Below are positions 29,758 to 43,907 of a stretch of DNA of 64,000 nucleotides, one piece after another. Under the pieces are notes generated by a model. That model worked only from the letters and a program-made list of their open reading frames with translations, had not been told where the DNA came from and made no database searches. Origin of the DNA: Paralichthys olivaceus. Lineage: Eukaryota; Chordata; Actinopteri; Pleuronectiformes; Paralichthyidae. A program made the translations under genes and the position numbers. Within the stretch, counting starts at the first letter, position 1. Each line of letters starts with the position of its first letter. The stretch spans positions 13,192,316-13,256,315 of the forward strand of contig NC_091098.1 in the NCBI RefSeq assembly GCF_024713975.1. The letters are read 5' to 3'.

Positions 29758-29762
29758 ATTGG
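29758..29762 (-). promoter_or_regulatory. Inverted CCAAT box, lzic promoter
   Basis: ATTGG within CTGATTGGTTAG, the NF-Y core in reverse orientation, at a plausible distance from the lzic 5' exon. Confidence 0.45.
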
Positions 29763-30190
29763 TTAGCATGCGGCAGGAAGACGACAGCCGCACCCACGCT
29801 GCTGAGCTGCGTCCATCATCACAAACGACACTGAAGTCGTGGAACAGCATTTAAAAGCCAGTGTAGTCAGCGGAAGTCCAGTTGAGCGTCGTTAGTCTCT
29901 CTTGTGGTTCAGTCGTCAAACCGATGCAAACATTTCACTCACCACGAGGCTGATTTACAACTGAGGGAATCGGGTGAGACGTTTTCTGTTAGCGTGCTAG
30001 CTAGCTAGCTGCTTCGCTCACTGAGCAACTTCCCCTCTGCTAAGACAGTCCGAGTCCTCAACACAAGCATTCCTTCACAGTTTGTGTCGAGATGGATGCT
30101 GAACAGTTGTGTTGTGATGCTCACTGCTGCCATTCGTTGTTCATGAAGACAGCTAGCACGCTAGCTTGAAGTCCTCAGGTGACATTCTAG

Positions 30191-31803
<1,613 letters not shown>

Positions 31804-32267
31804 TAATTCTGCAAAATACTTATTAACTCTGTCTTTGGTATTACCAAGAAACAAATGTGCCAATTGATGGTTGGTTTTGTAAACAATCTGCACTTTTATG
31901 TGTTGTGGTGAATGCTGACACTTTTTTAACAATATGCTTTTATAGCCCTCAAATGTTTGTAAATGTCTTTTAGTTGTGCAGATAAATGTAAAGTTGTATT
32001 ATAGGTACGAGCATGTGATTTGTTTAAAATGAAGATGTTATACATGAATGTAAAGGAGAGTGGAGACAGTTCAGGAGAAATATTCTGTGGTGATTTGTGC
32101 TGTATTTCATATAAGCTGCTGTTTATGTCTGAAAAGACTGAAGATGTTGATTTCCTGTGTGAATGCTGCGAATATTCAAGATGTTTAGTTATTTTATCTC
32201 CACTGTGCTGTGTACAAGGCTTTGAACAAAAAAGACGTGCACATAAAGTGTGAGGAAACTAAATGAC

Positions 32268-32273
32268 ATTAAA
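32268..32273 (+). terminator. Candidate lzic polyadenylation signal (ATTAAA)
   Basis: ATTAAA about 465 nt past the lzic stop. It is the first such hexamer after the stop that I could find, and no AATAAA precedes it. Position only. Confidence 0.4.
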
Positions 32274-32769
32274 TTCAGTGTTCATACAGTTCGACTTATG
32301 AGTTTGAGAGATTCTATCCCATCTTTTACCAAACATTTTAACAGCAATCGAGCAGTAAACACTTTTAAATGAGCTGGCAATCAAATGAAGAGTCACAAAA
32401 AGCTTTTAATTGTTAAATGGGTGAAAATGTGCTATTGAGATGCATAGAAATATGATTATGTTTTGAGCAGTCTGGCCACAGTTCAACAAAAACTCCACTC
32501 TGGACTTGATGCTGTCTGTTTTGTGGAGGGTCTTGTGATGGTTCCAGCAGCTGCCTCATGACAGTCATTCAGTTTGATGAGTGCAACATGGGGTCACTAT
32601 ACAGAGCCAGGCAGCCTGCACTGTTGCAGTGAAGATGGTGGCTACAAGTAAAATAAAACCCCTTAAACTGTCTCTTCAGTCACCAGTTATAAAAGTGATT
32701 GAGTTGAGAGGAACGACTTTAACTAGAATGATGCAGTTTAATGGCTTCGTCCCCGGCTCAGGCACCGTC

Positions 32770-32960
32770 GATCCATGAATTATTCTCTGTGAAATCAATG
32801 AAAACACCCAATCTCACAATGTTAGAGAAAAACAAATTCCTGGATCTGTCCCCTGATTGGAATCCACACCAAAATGTGATGAGGTCTTCCCTGGGTCATG
32901 CCCCACCCCTGCACAAAATGTAATGGAAATCAGTTTGGTAGTTTTTGTGCACCTTTGATT
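32770..32960 (-). repeat. Teleost GGAGGTTAT-type repeat, inverted copy (left arm)
   Basis: In reverse complement this reads CACAAAAACTACCAAACTGA, GGGGCATGACCC, GGACAGATCCAGGAATTTG and AACATTGTGAGATTGGG, the same family as 32969-33330. It faces that copy head-to-head with a spacer below 10 bp. Confidence 0.7.
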
Positions 32961-32968
32961 AAAATCAC

Positions 32969-33330
32969 CAAGGAGGTTATCTTTTCATTTGCATTTGTTA
33001 TTTAGCAAACAAGGATTGAGCAAAATATAATCCAACGATTTCCATGAAATTTTGAGGAGGGGCAGAACATAACCCAAGGAAGAGCTCATTACATTTTCAG
33101 GCAGTTTCAGGAATATTATTTCACTCTAGAGTCTAGAACATTGTGAGATACAGTGTTTTTCAACATTTTCATACATTTCTCTGAGAATAATTTATGGATC
33201 TTGCTGAAAAAGAATCATTTGGGATGACTAATATTTATGAGTGTGTGTAATTTGGTGTAGATCAAATAAATATCTGGGTCTAGTGAATTTAAATGTGGTT
33301 TCACGGAGGGATTGCTGTAGGAGGTATCTG
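32969..33330 (+). repeat. Teleost GGAGGTTAT-type repeat, forward copy (right arm)
   Basis: Starts AAGGAGGTTATCTTTTCATT and includes CCAACGATTTCCATGAAATT, AACATTGTGAGATACAGTG, CTCTGAGAATAATTTATGGA and GTAATTTGGTGTAGATCAAA. It is longer than the left arm and close to the full consensus I remember for this teleost repeat. Confidence 0.7.
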
Positions 33331-33722
33331 CTCGACTGGGAACTATTCCAGTATTATTCGCTTTACCTGTGAAATTCTGTTGCACCAATTACTTCCAGGC
33401 TTCAGTTTTGTTCTCACCACCAGATGGCGCTAACACATTTAACATTTTGAACACTTTCCCTACTTAGGGTGTGTACCATCCATCACAGCACTGTGATTAC
33501 AGTAAAATAAAACAAGAGCACACAGAAGTTATACCCCATCTCATCATCCTTTATTTTGTTTGCGAGCAAGCATCAACTTCACTACAATTTGCCTTTCAAT
33601 TGGTAGAAAAGTGAGAGCAGCTCCAACAAGCACAAAGGAAACATCCAACTGTTCAAAAAAAAAAAAGAAAAAACGCCTTCACCTTCCTTCCTCAAGCAAA
33701 TTCTCAAAGAAAAAACAAACAA

Positions 33723-33743
33723 AATATATATATATATATATAT
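33723..33743 (+). repeat. (TA)n microsatellite
   Basis: About ten TA units between lzic and clstn1, in the probable clstn1 3' UTR. Confidence 0.9.
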
Positions 33744-36655
33744 CTGGAGTGTTGTGGACGTGTGAAACGGACAATTGAGAATCAGTAGTGTATCACGTCT
33801 CCTTTCTTACTCCAGTCTCACAACCCCACATGGAACGTACACAAACTTGTGGTTCATGCAAAGTAAAGCCCCCCCCCACATCTTTAGTGTTATTATGGTA
33901 TGGCTGCGTCTCAGTTTGTTAGGCAGTGACATTCAATTCAACTGACTTACACTTAGCTCAGGGGCTGAGCGGAAATCATATGACCCAGAGAACCGGAGAT
34001 GGTGGAGTCACTGAGGAGACTTGACTTCAGTCAGCGTGCACATGTCAGTGACCCCTGGTACTGTACTTTTTTACTGTAGATGCAATGTGGACATTTTGTG
34101 TTTGACTGAATGAAACCGTGATAATTTCAGAGTCGACAGGCTTCGACACTTGTGAATTTCATGCTGCCCTCAAAATCATTTCTGGACAACTCAGGCAATA
34201 GACACTGTTCAAAAACACCTTCCACTATACACAAACAGGCCAATCAAGAGTAAACCCATGTACGCCGCCAAAGCAAATTCATTATGTACTGTGAATCTTT
34301 TTAAAAGGTGGATTCCGTCAATATGATTTAGTACAATATCTATAGAAGGTACAATATGGATCTACTTCCTCTACACATCAACATGGACACATGACATCTA
34401 CGTGAAATGTTTGTTGCCGTTAATAAAAGTAGCGGTGGATTATTGATACGACAGATTTAAAAGAAAAGCGTAATCCCCCAGCTCTGCAGGAAATCTAGCA
34501 TTTAACAAACAAGAATGAAATAATAATAATCAGAGCCATTCCAAAAGGACTGTTAGTGCTCGGGCCCTAACAATGCCACACACACAAAAAAGAACATGGA
34601 TGAGTGTTATTGTTAGACCTGCTAATTTCGCTATGATTGATAAAAGGCAAAAGGCACTCCCATCTCAGCCGGCTCGGACCTCTTCTTCTTCTTGCTCCGA
34701 GTCATCGAGGAGGGGGAGACTGTTCACTATGTTTCCACCACGGAATTATATTAAACTTAAAAAAATCCAACTCAACAGTGCGACTCAAATCCTCAAAAAC
34801 AGCCTGGAAACATCTCCAATGAGCCTTTCGTGTGTTTCTGAACGGAAATTCTTGGAAAATAGATCTGCACTCAAAATATAGGACTCGCGATGCCCAACAC
34901 TTTTTATCCTGATAACGCCCATTCTGCTCTGATTTTAATTAATGCAGGTTTAGGAAATGTTTTACACTTTTTACTCAGTACACAAAAACATGAGACGAAC
35001 ACTCAATAGTTACAACAGTGTCTGAGAGGAGTTAAGAGGTTGGACACATTTCCCCAATCAATTGTATAAGCTTTATACTAATACCAGAAGGAAAAATAAG
35101 TTTACCAAATGTAAACAAATATCTTAGAACAACTCTACAGTACAGTTCCATGTACAATAAAATCTAGTGGTCTAATGCAAAAAAAATCTCATTTTTAAGA
35201 TTTAAACAAGATGAGTCATTTTGAAAATGTTTTTTTGTTGCAAACTACGCAGCCATGCCTGCAGTTGTAATTCCCAAAATTGCACTAAAGATAATGCTCA
35301 GTTTGCAGTAAGAAACCAGCTTCAAAATGCTAATATATGTATTATTTTCATTTCAGATTAAATAGCTGTGCCATGGAAAATAAAGTTGCAACAGAGCAAT
35401 CCTGAAAAGTACTTTCATTTCACTTTTCTTTCCAAAAACAAAGCCAGCGACGGCAGAATTCAACCACCGCAGCTCCGTCTGTCATAAATCTGCTCCTTCA
35501 GTAGTTTGAAGGTTTATTTTCCTCCATACTTCTGTCAGCACAGCAACGGGAAAAAGAGACGCTTTAAAGCTGCTGAGGAAATCTCTCTACACGTCCAATT
35601 ACACTGGCAGAAATGTTAGTACCTATATTTCAAGATTAACAGCACAACAGAACCCGCTGGTCTGGTGTTTGTACCGTTCCACACAAAATGTCAATTTGTA
35701 CATTAGCGTTTCTCTGAGTACGATCATTACTCCAAATGAAAAAAAAAAAGAAAATCCCCTCTGTACAACAGTGAGATCTACTGGGAATGAAATACATGTG
35801 ACATGTAGAGCATTGCCACCTGTGCAAGCAAAGCAAAGCATGTGTGAAGCTGAAACCATCCACCAGTTCTGCTTTACATGTACATAAAACAAATGATTTT
35901 TGTTTTTGCAAAAACAAAAAAAAAAAACCCAACAAAATAGACACAACTTTGTCATGGAAACCTCTGCTGAACAGTCCTGGGTTTCTCATTGTGAAGCGGA
36001 CACTTTTTGTACAAGCATGATGGAACAGCTTTTTGCGGAAAATTTTCAACATGCTACAGCCTCTGTGACACAAATATTCTACATTACATACTGCGTTGTT
36101 TTAGATATTGGACCCTGTTGAGTAGGTCTTCACTAACACATCGACTAATTACATGGTTTCTTTATATTTACAAAATCTTTAAAAAGCAATTGATTTCTCT
36201 ACACATATGACTCAAATATCCTCATGCACTAAAAGAAAAAAAAAAGAAAATGCAGTCTACTTGTTAAAAGCAATATTTTTTCACTGTGGACAACTAAGAA
36301 AACTCAAGTCAAGTGAGTTTAGCGGCAAACAAATCTAAAAGCATTAAGCAAGAATATACATCAGGGAGAAAAATTAAAATTATTCTCTGTTTGAATGCTC
36401 ATGTCTGAAAAAAAAATTTAAAAGTGCAGGGTTGGCTTCCTCACACAGTTCAAAACAAATGTAGACCAAGTTTTCCTGGGAATTAAAATATAATAAATAA
36501 AAAAATAAACAGTAAAAATCAGCAATCCGGTGATGACTACACTACACTGAGTACCACCACTAAGATAACAACAGGAAAACCTCGACGCTGAAGGGAATTT
36601 TTTTTTTTTTTTTTTGTAGTTTTTTTACATCCTGGCTCCTTAGACATGAATCTGT

Positions 36656-36656
<1 letters not shown>

Positions 36657-36691
<35 letters not shown>
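36657..36691 (+). repeat. GT microsatellite in clstn1 3' UTR
   Basis: About 17 GT units, roughly 100 bp downstream of the clstn1 stop codon on the transcript, with a further short GT run at 36758-36780. Confidence 0.95.
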
Positions 36692-36693
<2 letters not shown>

Positions 36694-36798
36694 ACCCTCT
36701 GAGTAAGTGTTGGTGATGTGTATGTCAGAGAGAGCTGTGTTGAGTGTATTATGCATTGTGTGTGTGTGTGTGTGAGTGTGAGTGTGTGCGTATTCATT

Positions 36799-39700
36799 CT
36801 AGTAGGTGAGGGTAGAGTCGTCCCACTCCAGCTGCTGCTGTCTGCTGGCGCCCTGCTGGTCCTCCGGCTCTCCGCCCTCCTCGTCCTCGCTGCTCTCTGA
36901 CTCAGCACTCGTGATGTCATCTTCCTCCTCTCCGTCCTCGCTCTCCTCCTCCTCTTCCTCATCCTCCTCACTGCTGTGCTGGTCCTCGTATGTCTGAATA
37001 AGAAATGGAGGGGGGAGGGGTTGTTTGTGAGGAGTCTATCTCAGAGGAATTTGTGTTCTTGGTGATTTTTGCGGCTCCTCCCTGTTATAGCTTCATTATT
37101 AGTTAGACCAGTTAGAAGGAACAGGTGATGGGAGCCACTTTCCAGTAAAAGAACAATAGCAACACAGAACTTGTGTTTTTTAATCATTGAATACAATGAA
37201 TAAATCAAATGTTTTGACTTTCATACTGACGCATGAGACAGAATCATCAGTGACTGATAAATGACCAGATCTCAGCCAAACACATAAAGAACATTTTAAG
37301 CTTCTTAAATAATTGATATACAAATTAAAGCTTGGTTTGTGAATCCTACAATAGTAGCTACAAGCTATAAGAGCAGGCTACACTTAGAAAACATGTAACT
37401 GATACATCCCACCATTTCCCATTGGCCTCTTACCAAAGCTACGCCCCCAAAACACATGAACCTGCACTGACAACTGCAAGAAGCACTGAAGTTTCCAGTG
37501 AAACACAGTGAGAGCACAGACAGGGTGCATGTTGAATAGTGACAGACAAATACGTCAGCAAATCTTTTTATTGAGTCTGAATGAAATGTCACCTTGGACA
37601 GGTGGAAGACTTGGGTGTGGTTTTCTTGTCTGGAGCATTAGACTAACTGGATGCACAAAAATTAATTCCAACACAAATTTCTTTATATAAATTAGTGAGT
37701 TGAAAATCCAGAAATACCTACAACAAAGGTGCCCCTCCATCCCCATGAGTCAATCATGACAGCTCAGATAAATCAAGGTTATGGTCCCAACATTGCCCAG
37801 AGAGCATTAGCAGGTGAAAAGCCGTCTGAGCTGCGACACTGCCACATTTTGTTGAGCTCAGAATGTCTTTACACTGGAACATTCATTTATCTTGCCTCCC
37901 TGCAAACATTGTGTTTTGTTTGTCTTTTTTACCTCCATGGGGTTGACGGTGATGGTGAGAGCCGAGTCGTCCCAGTCCATCTCGTTCTCCTTGCCGCTTT
38001 CCTGGTCTCTCATGGTTCGCTGGTGAGCAGCACGGATGCGGAACACGCCCAGGATGATCATAAACACCAAGAAGCTGACGCACACCACAATGACAATGGT
38101 GGCAGCACTGGGAACCACTGTGAGGAAGCAAACGCACAAAAACAAAAATGAGGTTATACATACACTCAAGTCAGTTTGCACATTCACGCATAAAAACACA
38201 CATAGCTTACATGTCTTGCTGAGACAAGGGCTGCAGTTTCACAGTGTGCCAGTGCTAGCTTCAAATGGTTCTTAGTAAACTGCAGTTAAACTGTTTCGGC
38301 AACTCTAGGTGTGTTTCTTCTAATAGCTTTGCCTTTCTGCTGCAAACGTGCTCCACTTTGCACAATATTAGCAGCAGAGGGCCTCTCCTGTGTGATGGCA
38401 GACTTAGTGAGCCTGACAGCCTGGAAGATTACTGAAGCTGGGAAATAAAAGGTTGTGCCGCCTGTACAGATGTCACAGACAGCACTCAAGTGTAATCCCT
38501 AAACTTGTGTCAGTTACAAAAAAACCCAGGCAAACAGCCAATGTTTCATATGTGCCCTACTTCTAATTAATAGGCGGTAATCCAGCTACAGTAATGTTTG
38601 CCATAGCAGAGGCCAACTATTTATCTACAGCACAACAATGAAGCAGATTACTGGTTTGATTATGATGCTGGGGATTAACTTTAATAAATTAAACATTGCA
38701 AGTGGAGGAAGCTTCAGCAGGCGACTGTCAATTTAAAGAGGATCAAGTGGAATCACAATTCAACAAGTGATATAAACATATGTTATAATATATATCACAC
38801 TGCCAGACATCAGACAAAAACAAAAACAAAACTCTTAACATATTTTAGAGCCAGTGTTCCACCAAAATTAGCTTGGATGGAGGCTGAACTGACATTTTTA
38901 TCTCTTTCTTTAATTGAATTACTAATCTTTTGCATAATTATTAACAAAACTAGAAAGGTTTTTTTTTGAGCGACAATCAACTTGATTTGGTTTTGTATGA
39001 TAAAAAGGACACAAATTGCTCTGTGTTGTAGTTCAACATTTTAAATGTTAAGCTTCCGTGTGCAGTACCTGAGGCCTGGTGAGCGTTGACCAGGTTGTGA
39101 CCAGACAGATCCACAGAGGCATGATGGATGGGGTTAATGAAATTGGGCTGCACCATGGCGTTGTTAGCATGCTCCACGGGATTGGCTGTGTGGATCACAT
39201 TCACCTAGAGAGAATAAAAGTAAGGACCACGTATGTAAACCTCTCATCAACACATCTCCATTTTAGATGAAGCTTAAAAGGTCATAACGTGTGACTCATG
39301 AAAGCATCACTGTTGTGTGACCTTATCGACAAACGATCAAACATACCTCAACCTTGAAGTCATTGCTGATGTAGCGACCGTTGAGCTCAGAGCAGACCAG
39401 TTTGAATTTCCTGTCAAACAGAGCCTCAGTGTGCCAGTTCTTGTAACGGATCAGGTGCAGAACCTGTTCGTAGTTGGCCATGGTGTTCACACCTGGAACA
39501 CAGAGAGGAGTTTGGGTCAAAAAGAAATCTGATCAGCAATAACAAGTAAGTGTGTCCATATTAGAGGAAAACAGTAATGTTTTTAGTATTTATAAATGTA
39601 TGCTTAAAAAGGAATCACGTAATGTAAGTAAACGACTTTAAATCTTTGTAGTTGACAGTTTTAATGCCTAAAATGTAAAATACTACAAACAGAAAATATG

Positions 39701-41427
39701 ATTGTAATAAGCTTATTTTTCTGGACTAAACATTCTATATATTACAAAGCATTTTCTTTCTGTGTGAAGTTGCTCTGTGCTCATCACTGTACCGGTGATG
39801 ACGAGGCCCAGGTTAGAGGAGCTCATCTCCAGGCTGCGCGGCTGCAGCTGTGACATGTCCACCTCCAGGCTCTCGTGCTCCCCGTCCAGCTCGTCTCCCA
39901 CCACACTCACTTCACATGTGTCCAGGTTGTGCATGATCTCCTCTGACACCACTGTCTCTTGGACTGAATGAACAAAGGAGAAAAGTTGATGAGTTTCATG
40001 GTTCCACAGAAAGGTAGGATCTTCCATTGTCCCTGTAATGTACATGTTTGCCTTCTGAAGTGTTAATGCACCAAGACTGGAAATTAGTTTCCTGCATTTT
40101 GAAAATTTTCTGTATATGTGAAATATGTGAAACACAACCAAAGACAAGTGAACAAGTTAAAAGTCAGAGCAGAGGAAAACAGTGAGCTGTCTTATTCTAG
40201 AGATTTAGAGAATGCTCCGGAAAAAACTACTGATGGATAAGAGGATGAAGAATCACCCTGATCTTGATCATTAAATATAGGGGGAAAGAACAGCCTCACC
40301 CCAGCAGCTTTAACTCCATTGTCCATAATTCAAATAGGCTATGTAGGCATATAGGCTAATTATACCACATATATTGCTATCTGTCCTTTATCATGAACTC
40401 CTGCAAGTTGACTGCACCTGCTCTTAAAAGCCAATATGATCCATGTTTACTGTTTACCAGCAAAGTGTTACTTTGTGTTTTAGTGTCTTAAACTTGACCT
40501 TTTTTAACAACAGAGCTGGAAGACACTGCTCAGAAAAGAATGTCTATATTCTAATAATCCATCTGAGTCTTCACCTTGTTTCTCATCAAACAGATTATTT
40601 CATGCAGTTCCAGTTTTTCACCTTTTGACTGTGGAAGTGACTCTTAATCATCTCATTTGTTGGTTTAGTAAGGTGGGGCAGGGTAATGCAGGTAATAGCA
40701 ACAGATCACTGTAAGCCCTTTTGTCCCATATGGCCTGCTGTTCACCACAGGACATCACATCTCCCTGTATCTGTGTCAGCCTTGGTGCACATCTATTGTC
40801 TCTCCTGCTCTTAGCTCATGTACGGGCCTAACAGATGGCACGGCTGGTCAACTGACCCCTCCCATAAAGTTGTAAACAACTTATCTCTTTTCTCACTCCC
40901 GCCCACTCGTTCCGTCTGTCCAATCCCTTTATCCTCCGGACATAATCCTCAGGAGCTGCTATACAGTATGTCTACATGGCCACGAACTGCACATTCACTG
41001 TGTTCAGCAGTAAGATTACATACAGTATGTGGCAGCTTTGAAGTAGAAAGTCAGCATATTTAAGTCAGAGGTTGAGCTGGCTATGAAGTGAAAATACTAA
41101 TAACTCACTGAAAAAAACGGTTCTACTAATCCCCTTAACATAATCAAAGGTTATGTAGGCGTCCTGTGTGCATTTCTCTTACCTGTGGGGTCATCATCAG
41201 CTCCCTCCGTGGCTTCAGACTCAGTGTCGGCCTCCACTTCACGGGTGATGGTGCTCACGATGCGCAGCTCGGGGAACAGCGTCACGCCTTCCTGGCTTTC
41301 GAATTCGGCAGCACTGCGGGCAAAGTGGTCGATGCCGCTCAGGCTGATCTTGGGTTCTTCGGGCTGCAGCACCATCACGTAACCCTCGGCATCTGGCACC
41401 GAAACGCAGGACTCCTCATTGAAGCAT
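36799..41427 (-). CDS. clstn1: clstn1 exons 13-18: stalk, transmembrane segment and acidic tail
   Basis: Exons 41183-41427, 39793-39963, 39347-39492, 39069-39204, 37933-38117 and 36799-36993. The stalk carries ESCVSVPDAEGYVMVLQPEE and, before the membrane, SVDLSGHNLVN, near where human alcadein is shed. The transmembrane helix is VIVVCVSFLVFMIILGVF, followed by basic RIRAAHQR. The tail has two Trp-acidic motifs, MDWDDSALTI and LEWDDSTLTY, known in CLSTN1 as kinesin light-chain binding sites, separated by a strongly acidic Glu/Asp/Ser stretch. The NP motif in VNPME corresponds to the X11-binding site. Confidence 0.95.
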
Positions 41428-41829
41428 CTGTTTGGGAAGATAAAAGTTTAAATACCTGGAAATCAAAAGAAAGTGGTACAGTAAAAACCGGATATGTATA
41501 TAAATATATCTGGATATGATCACAGATATAGTTATAAACAATTTAGATGGATTAAAAAGCTTGAAACAGAATCATTCTTATCCAAATGCTGTTTAAATAA
41601 TTCGGTTGTAGTGATCAATTAGTTTGTTTCCATTTTTCATTTTGGGTCTTTTCATACAGGTTGAATTCAAAATAACAAATAACAATAAATTAATAATTAG
41701 TTTTTGCTGGGTCTGTCAGTAATTTACTGTTCCAGTCTGTGTGTCTATCATTCACGCTGCACACTGCCAACCGAGTTTACAAATTCTGTTCTTTTTACCC
41801 AGTCTGAGTTTACACTCGTGTCCGATGAC

Positions 41830-41862
<33 letters not shown>

Positions 41863-43872
41863 AAGTGCATGAGAGAGAGAGAGTGCGTCGAGTCAAGACG
41901 AGCTGAATTTTGAATGAATGATGGTGATATTGTGGTGGTCAGTGTGTTTGAGGGTCAGTGAGAGAAAGAGCAAGAGAAAAGTGAACAGCGGAGTTAGTGT
42001 GATTTGAGTGTATTTGAAGGTGCCCTGATTCCATAATTTCATTCAGCAGGGTGATTGAGGAAAGACATAACATTGAGATGAACTGTTCCAGGTTCATAAC
42101 CAACGACAGTGATAAAGTGTAGCCACCAGTACTGCTAACTGAGAGTAAGGAAAAGAAATCGAGGGACTGACTGTTAATTGCTGTGCAACTCTACATATAA
42201 AAATGCTTTCTGCAGTTGTTTCTCTAAATTCATTTAGATGTAATAGCACCACCAGCTGGAAAGTTTCCTTGGCAGGTAGAAATTGTAGATATGAGGAACA
42301 TTCGTCATAAGGTTTAACAGCTCAGTTCACATGGTAACACGCAGTTTATGCAGATTAGTGTGTATGCAGACGAAAACAAATATTAAACTTGGATTAGGCT
42401 CAGCAGGAACCTGTGACTTCCAATACACTTGTTTTTTTAAATATATTATCATCTGTAATTTGTTGTGAAGTAATTTTTGCTTCTGCGACTCACTTGACGG
42501 TGGTGGAGATGCGAAGGTGCCTGATGCCAGGTGTTGGGAACTGGCGAGAGTTCAAGTAGGAGATGTGCTGCATGACCTTATCAAAGGCATCGATGTCGTC
42601 GCCCTCCACAGTCAGAGAGGACTGGTTGGGGTTGAACTCCACCTGAGAGAAGAAAACATGGTGACGGACTGTGTCGTTGGATTGTCTCCTAAAGCCAATT
42701 TAAAAACTGTGAGCTGTGAGGGTGAGTGCAGGCATCAAATATAACAGGTGCCAAGTCATTAAACATGTGGCATATAGCAAACACTTGTACCCGCAGTCCA
42801 GGAGAACTTGACACTATTATTATGAAGCAACATACTGGATTGTCACACTTCTTCAGGACTTGACAAACTGTTATAAAAATATTCTACTGCTTAAGAATCA
42901 CACATACAGTTAGCTCCAAAATTCTGAGTACAAGTTTCCATTCACTTGAATAGAAAAGTCATCTGAGACATTGTAAATGCAATCTGTCAAGGCAGCTGAG
43001 AGACCTTGCTTTTCCTTGAAGCTTAAAATTCAAGCTTAGACCAAACAACAAGGTCAGACCATCTTATTGATGCACAAATTCATCCAGCCTGACCGAGGCT
43101 GGGGGACTTTTGTGTTTCTTTAACACTTAACCCTCCTCACCTTGACAGCTGAAGCAACCTCCTCAGGCAGCTGCACATCCAGGCCCTCCTTGCATGTGTA
43201 CAGACAGTCGATCACCTTCTTGTTCTCCAGTTTGCCAGAGCGAATCATCAGCCCTGCAAGGTTCCCTCGGAAAAACTGACCCATACGAGCGTTTCCGCCT
43301 GGACACATCAGGATAAGGATGTGGAAAGGAAAACAGTCAAACACGCACGTATAAAAAAGCAGTTACTGAAGTGTATGTTCCACAAACTTCACCTTTTTTA
43401 CCAGGTGACTCGAGCATGCCTTCTCAATGAGCAAAGCTGGTGTGAATGGAGTTCATGCAAGTTAGAATGTGTGCCCTTACAAGGCCCGAGGCCCAGAGCA
43501 AGACAGAAGAATGATGAATGAGCTTATACAAAACAGTAAACACATGCAACTTCTGCATTAACAGGGTGAACCGCTGCCTTACTGCGGAAAAAAACGACAT
43601 CAACAGAAAAAAAAGAAACTCAAGTGGGGATTATCTATGATAGTGATGAACTTAATCCTTTTTTTTGAATAGAACTATTTTGAGGGTTGCAAAAGTTTGG
43701 AGCCTTGAAATTTCATTACAACTATATGTTCCTGTGAGGTGCAAAAAATCCTGTCGAGGTAAAACAACCGCGTTGTCTTCTTGCGGAACAGTAATGAGCA
43801 TAAATCTGCACTACTGCAAAGTCAGAAACGAACCTGGACTTTCACATCTCAAGGTCACGCAGTGTGTGTGTT

Positions 43873-43907
<35 letters not shown>

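Larger units (their letters stand above)
33550..36798 (-). other. Probable clstn1 3' UTR (about 3.2 kb)
   Basis: From the clstn1 stop (36799) leftward there is no other gene until the lzic side. A minus-strand AATAAA (33550-33555) near the left end is a reasonable cleavage signal. Long 3' UTRs are usual for neuronal CLSTN1. A T19 run (36598-36616), GT repeats and a Pumilio-type TGTAAATA (36165-36172, minus) are included. Several open frames of 60-145 codons occur but look like chance. The true 3' end needs RNA data. Confidence 0.45.

Noticed and set aside
34573..35955. Frames of 60-110 codons in the lzic-clstn1 gap
   Set aside because: No likeness, no splice or promoter signals; placed in the probable clstn1 3' UTR.
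36537..36971. 144-codon minus-strand frame rich in Arg over the clstn1 last exon
   Set aside because: Alternative frame of the acidic-tail exon, running into the GT microsatellite; the true frame is the one ending LEWDDSTLTY.
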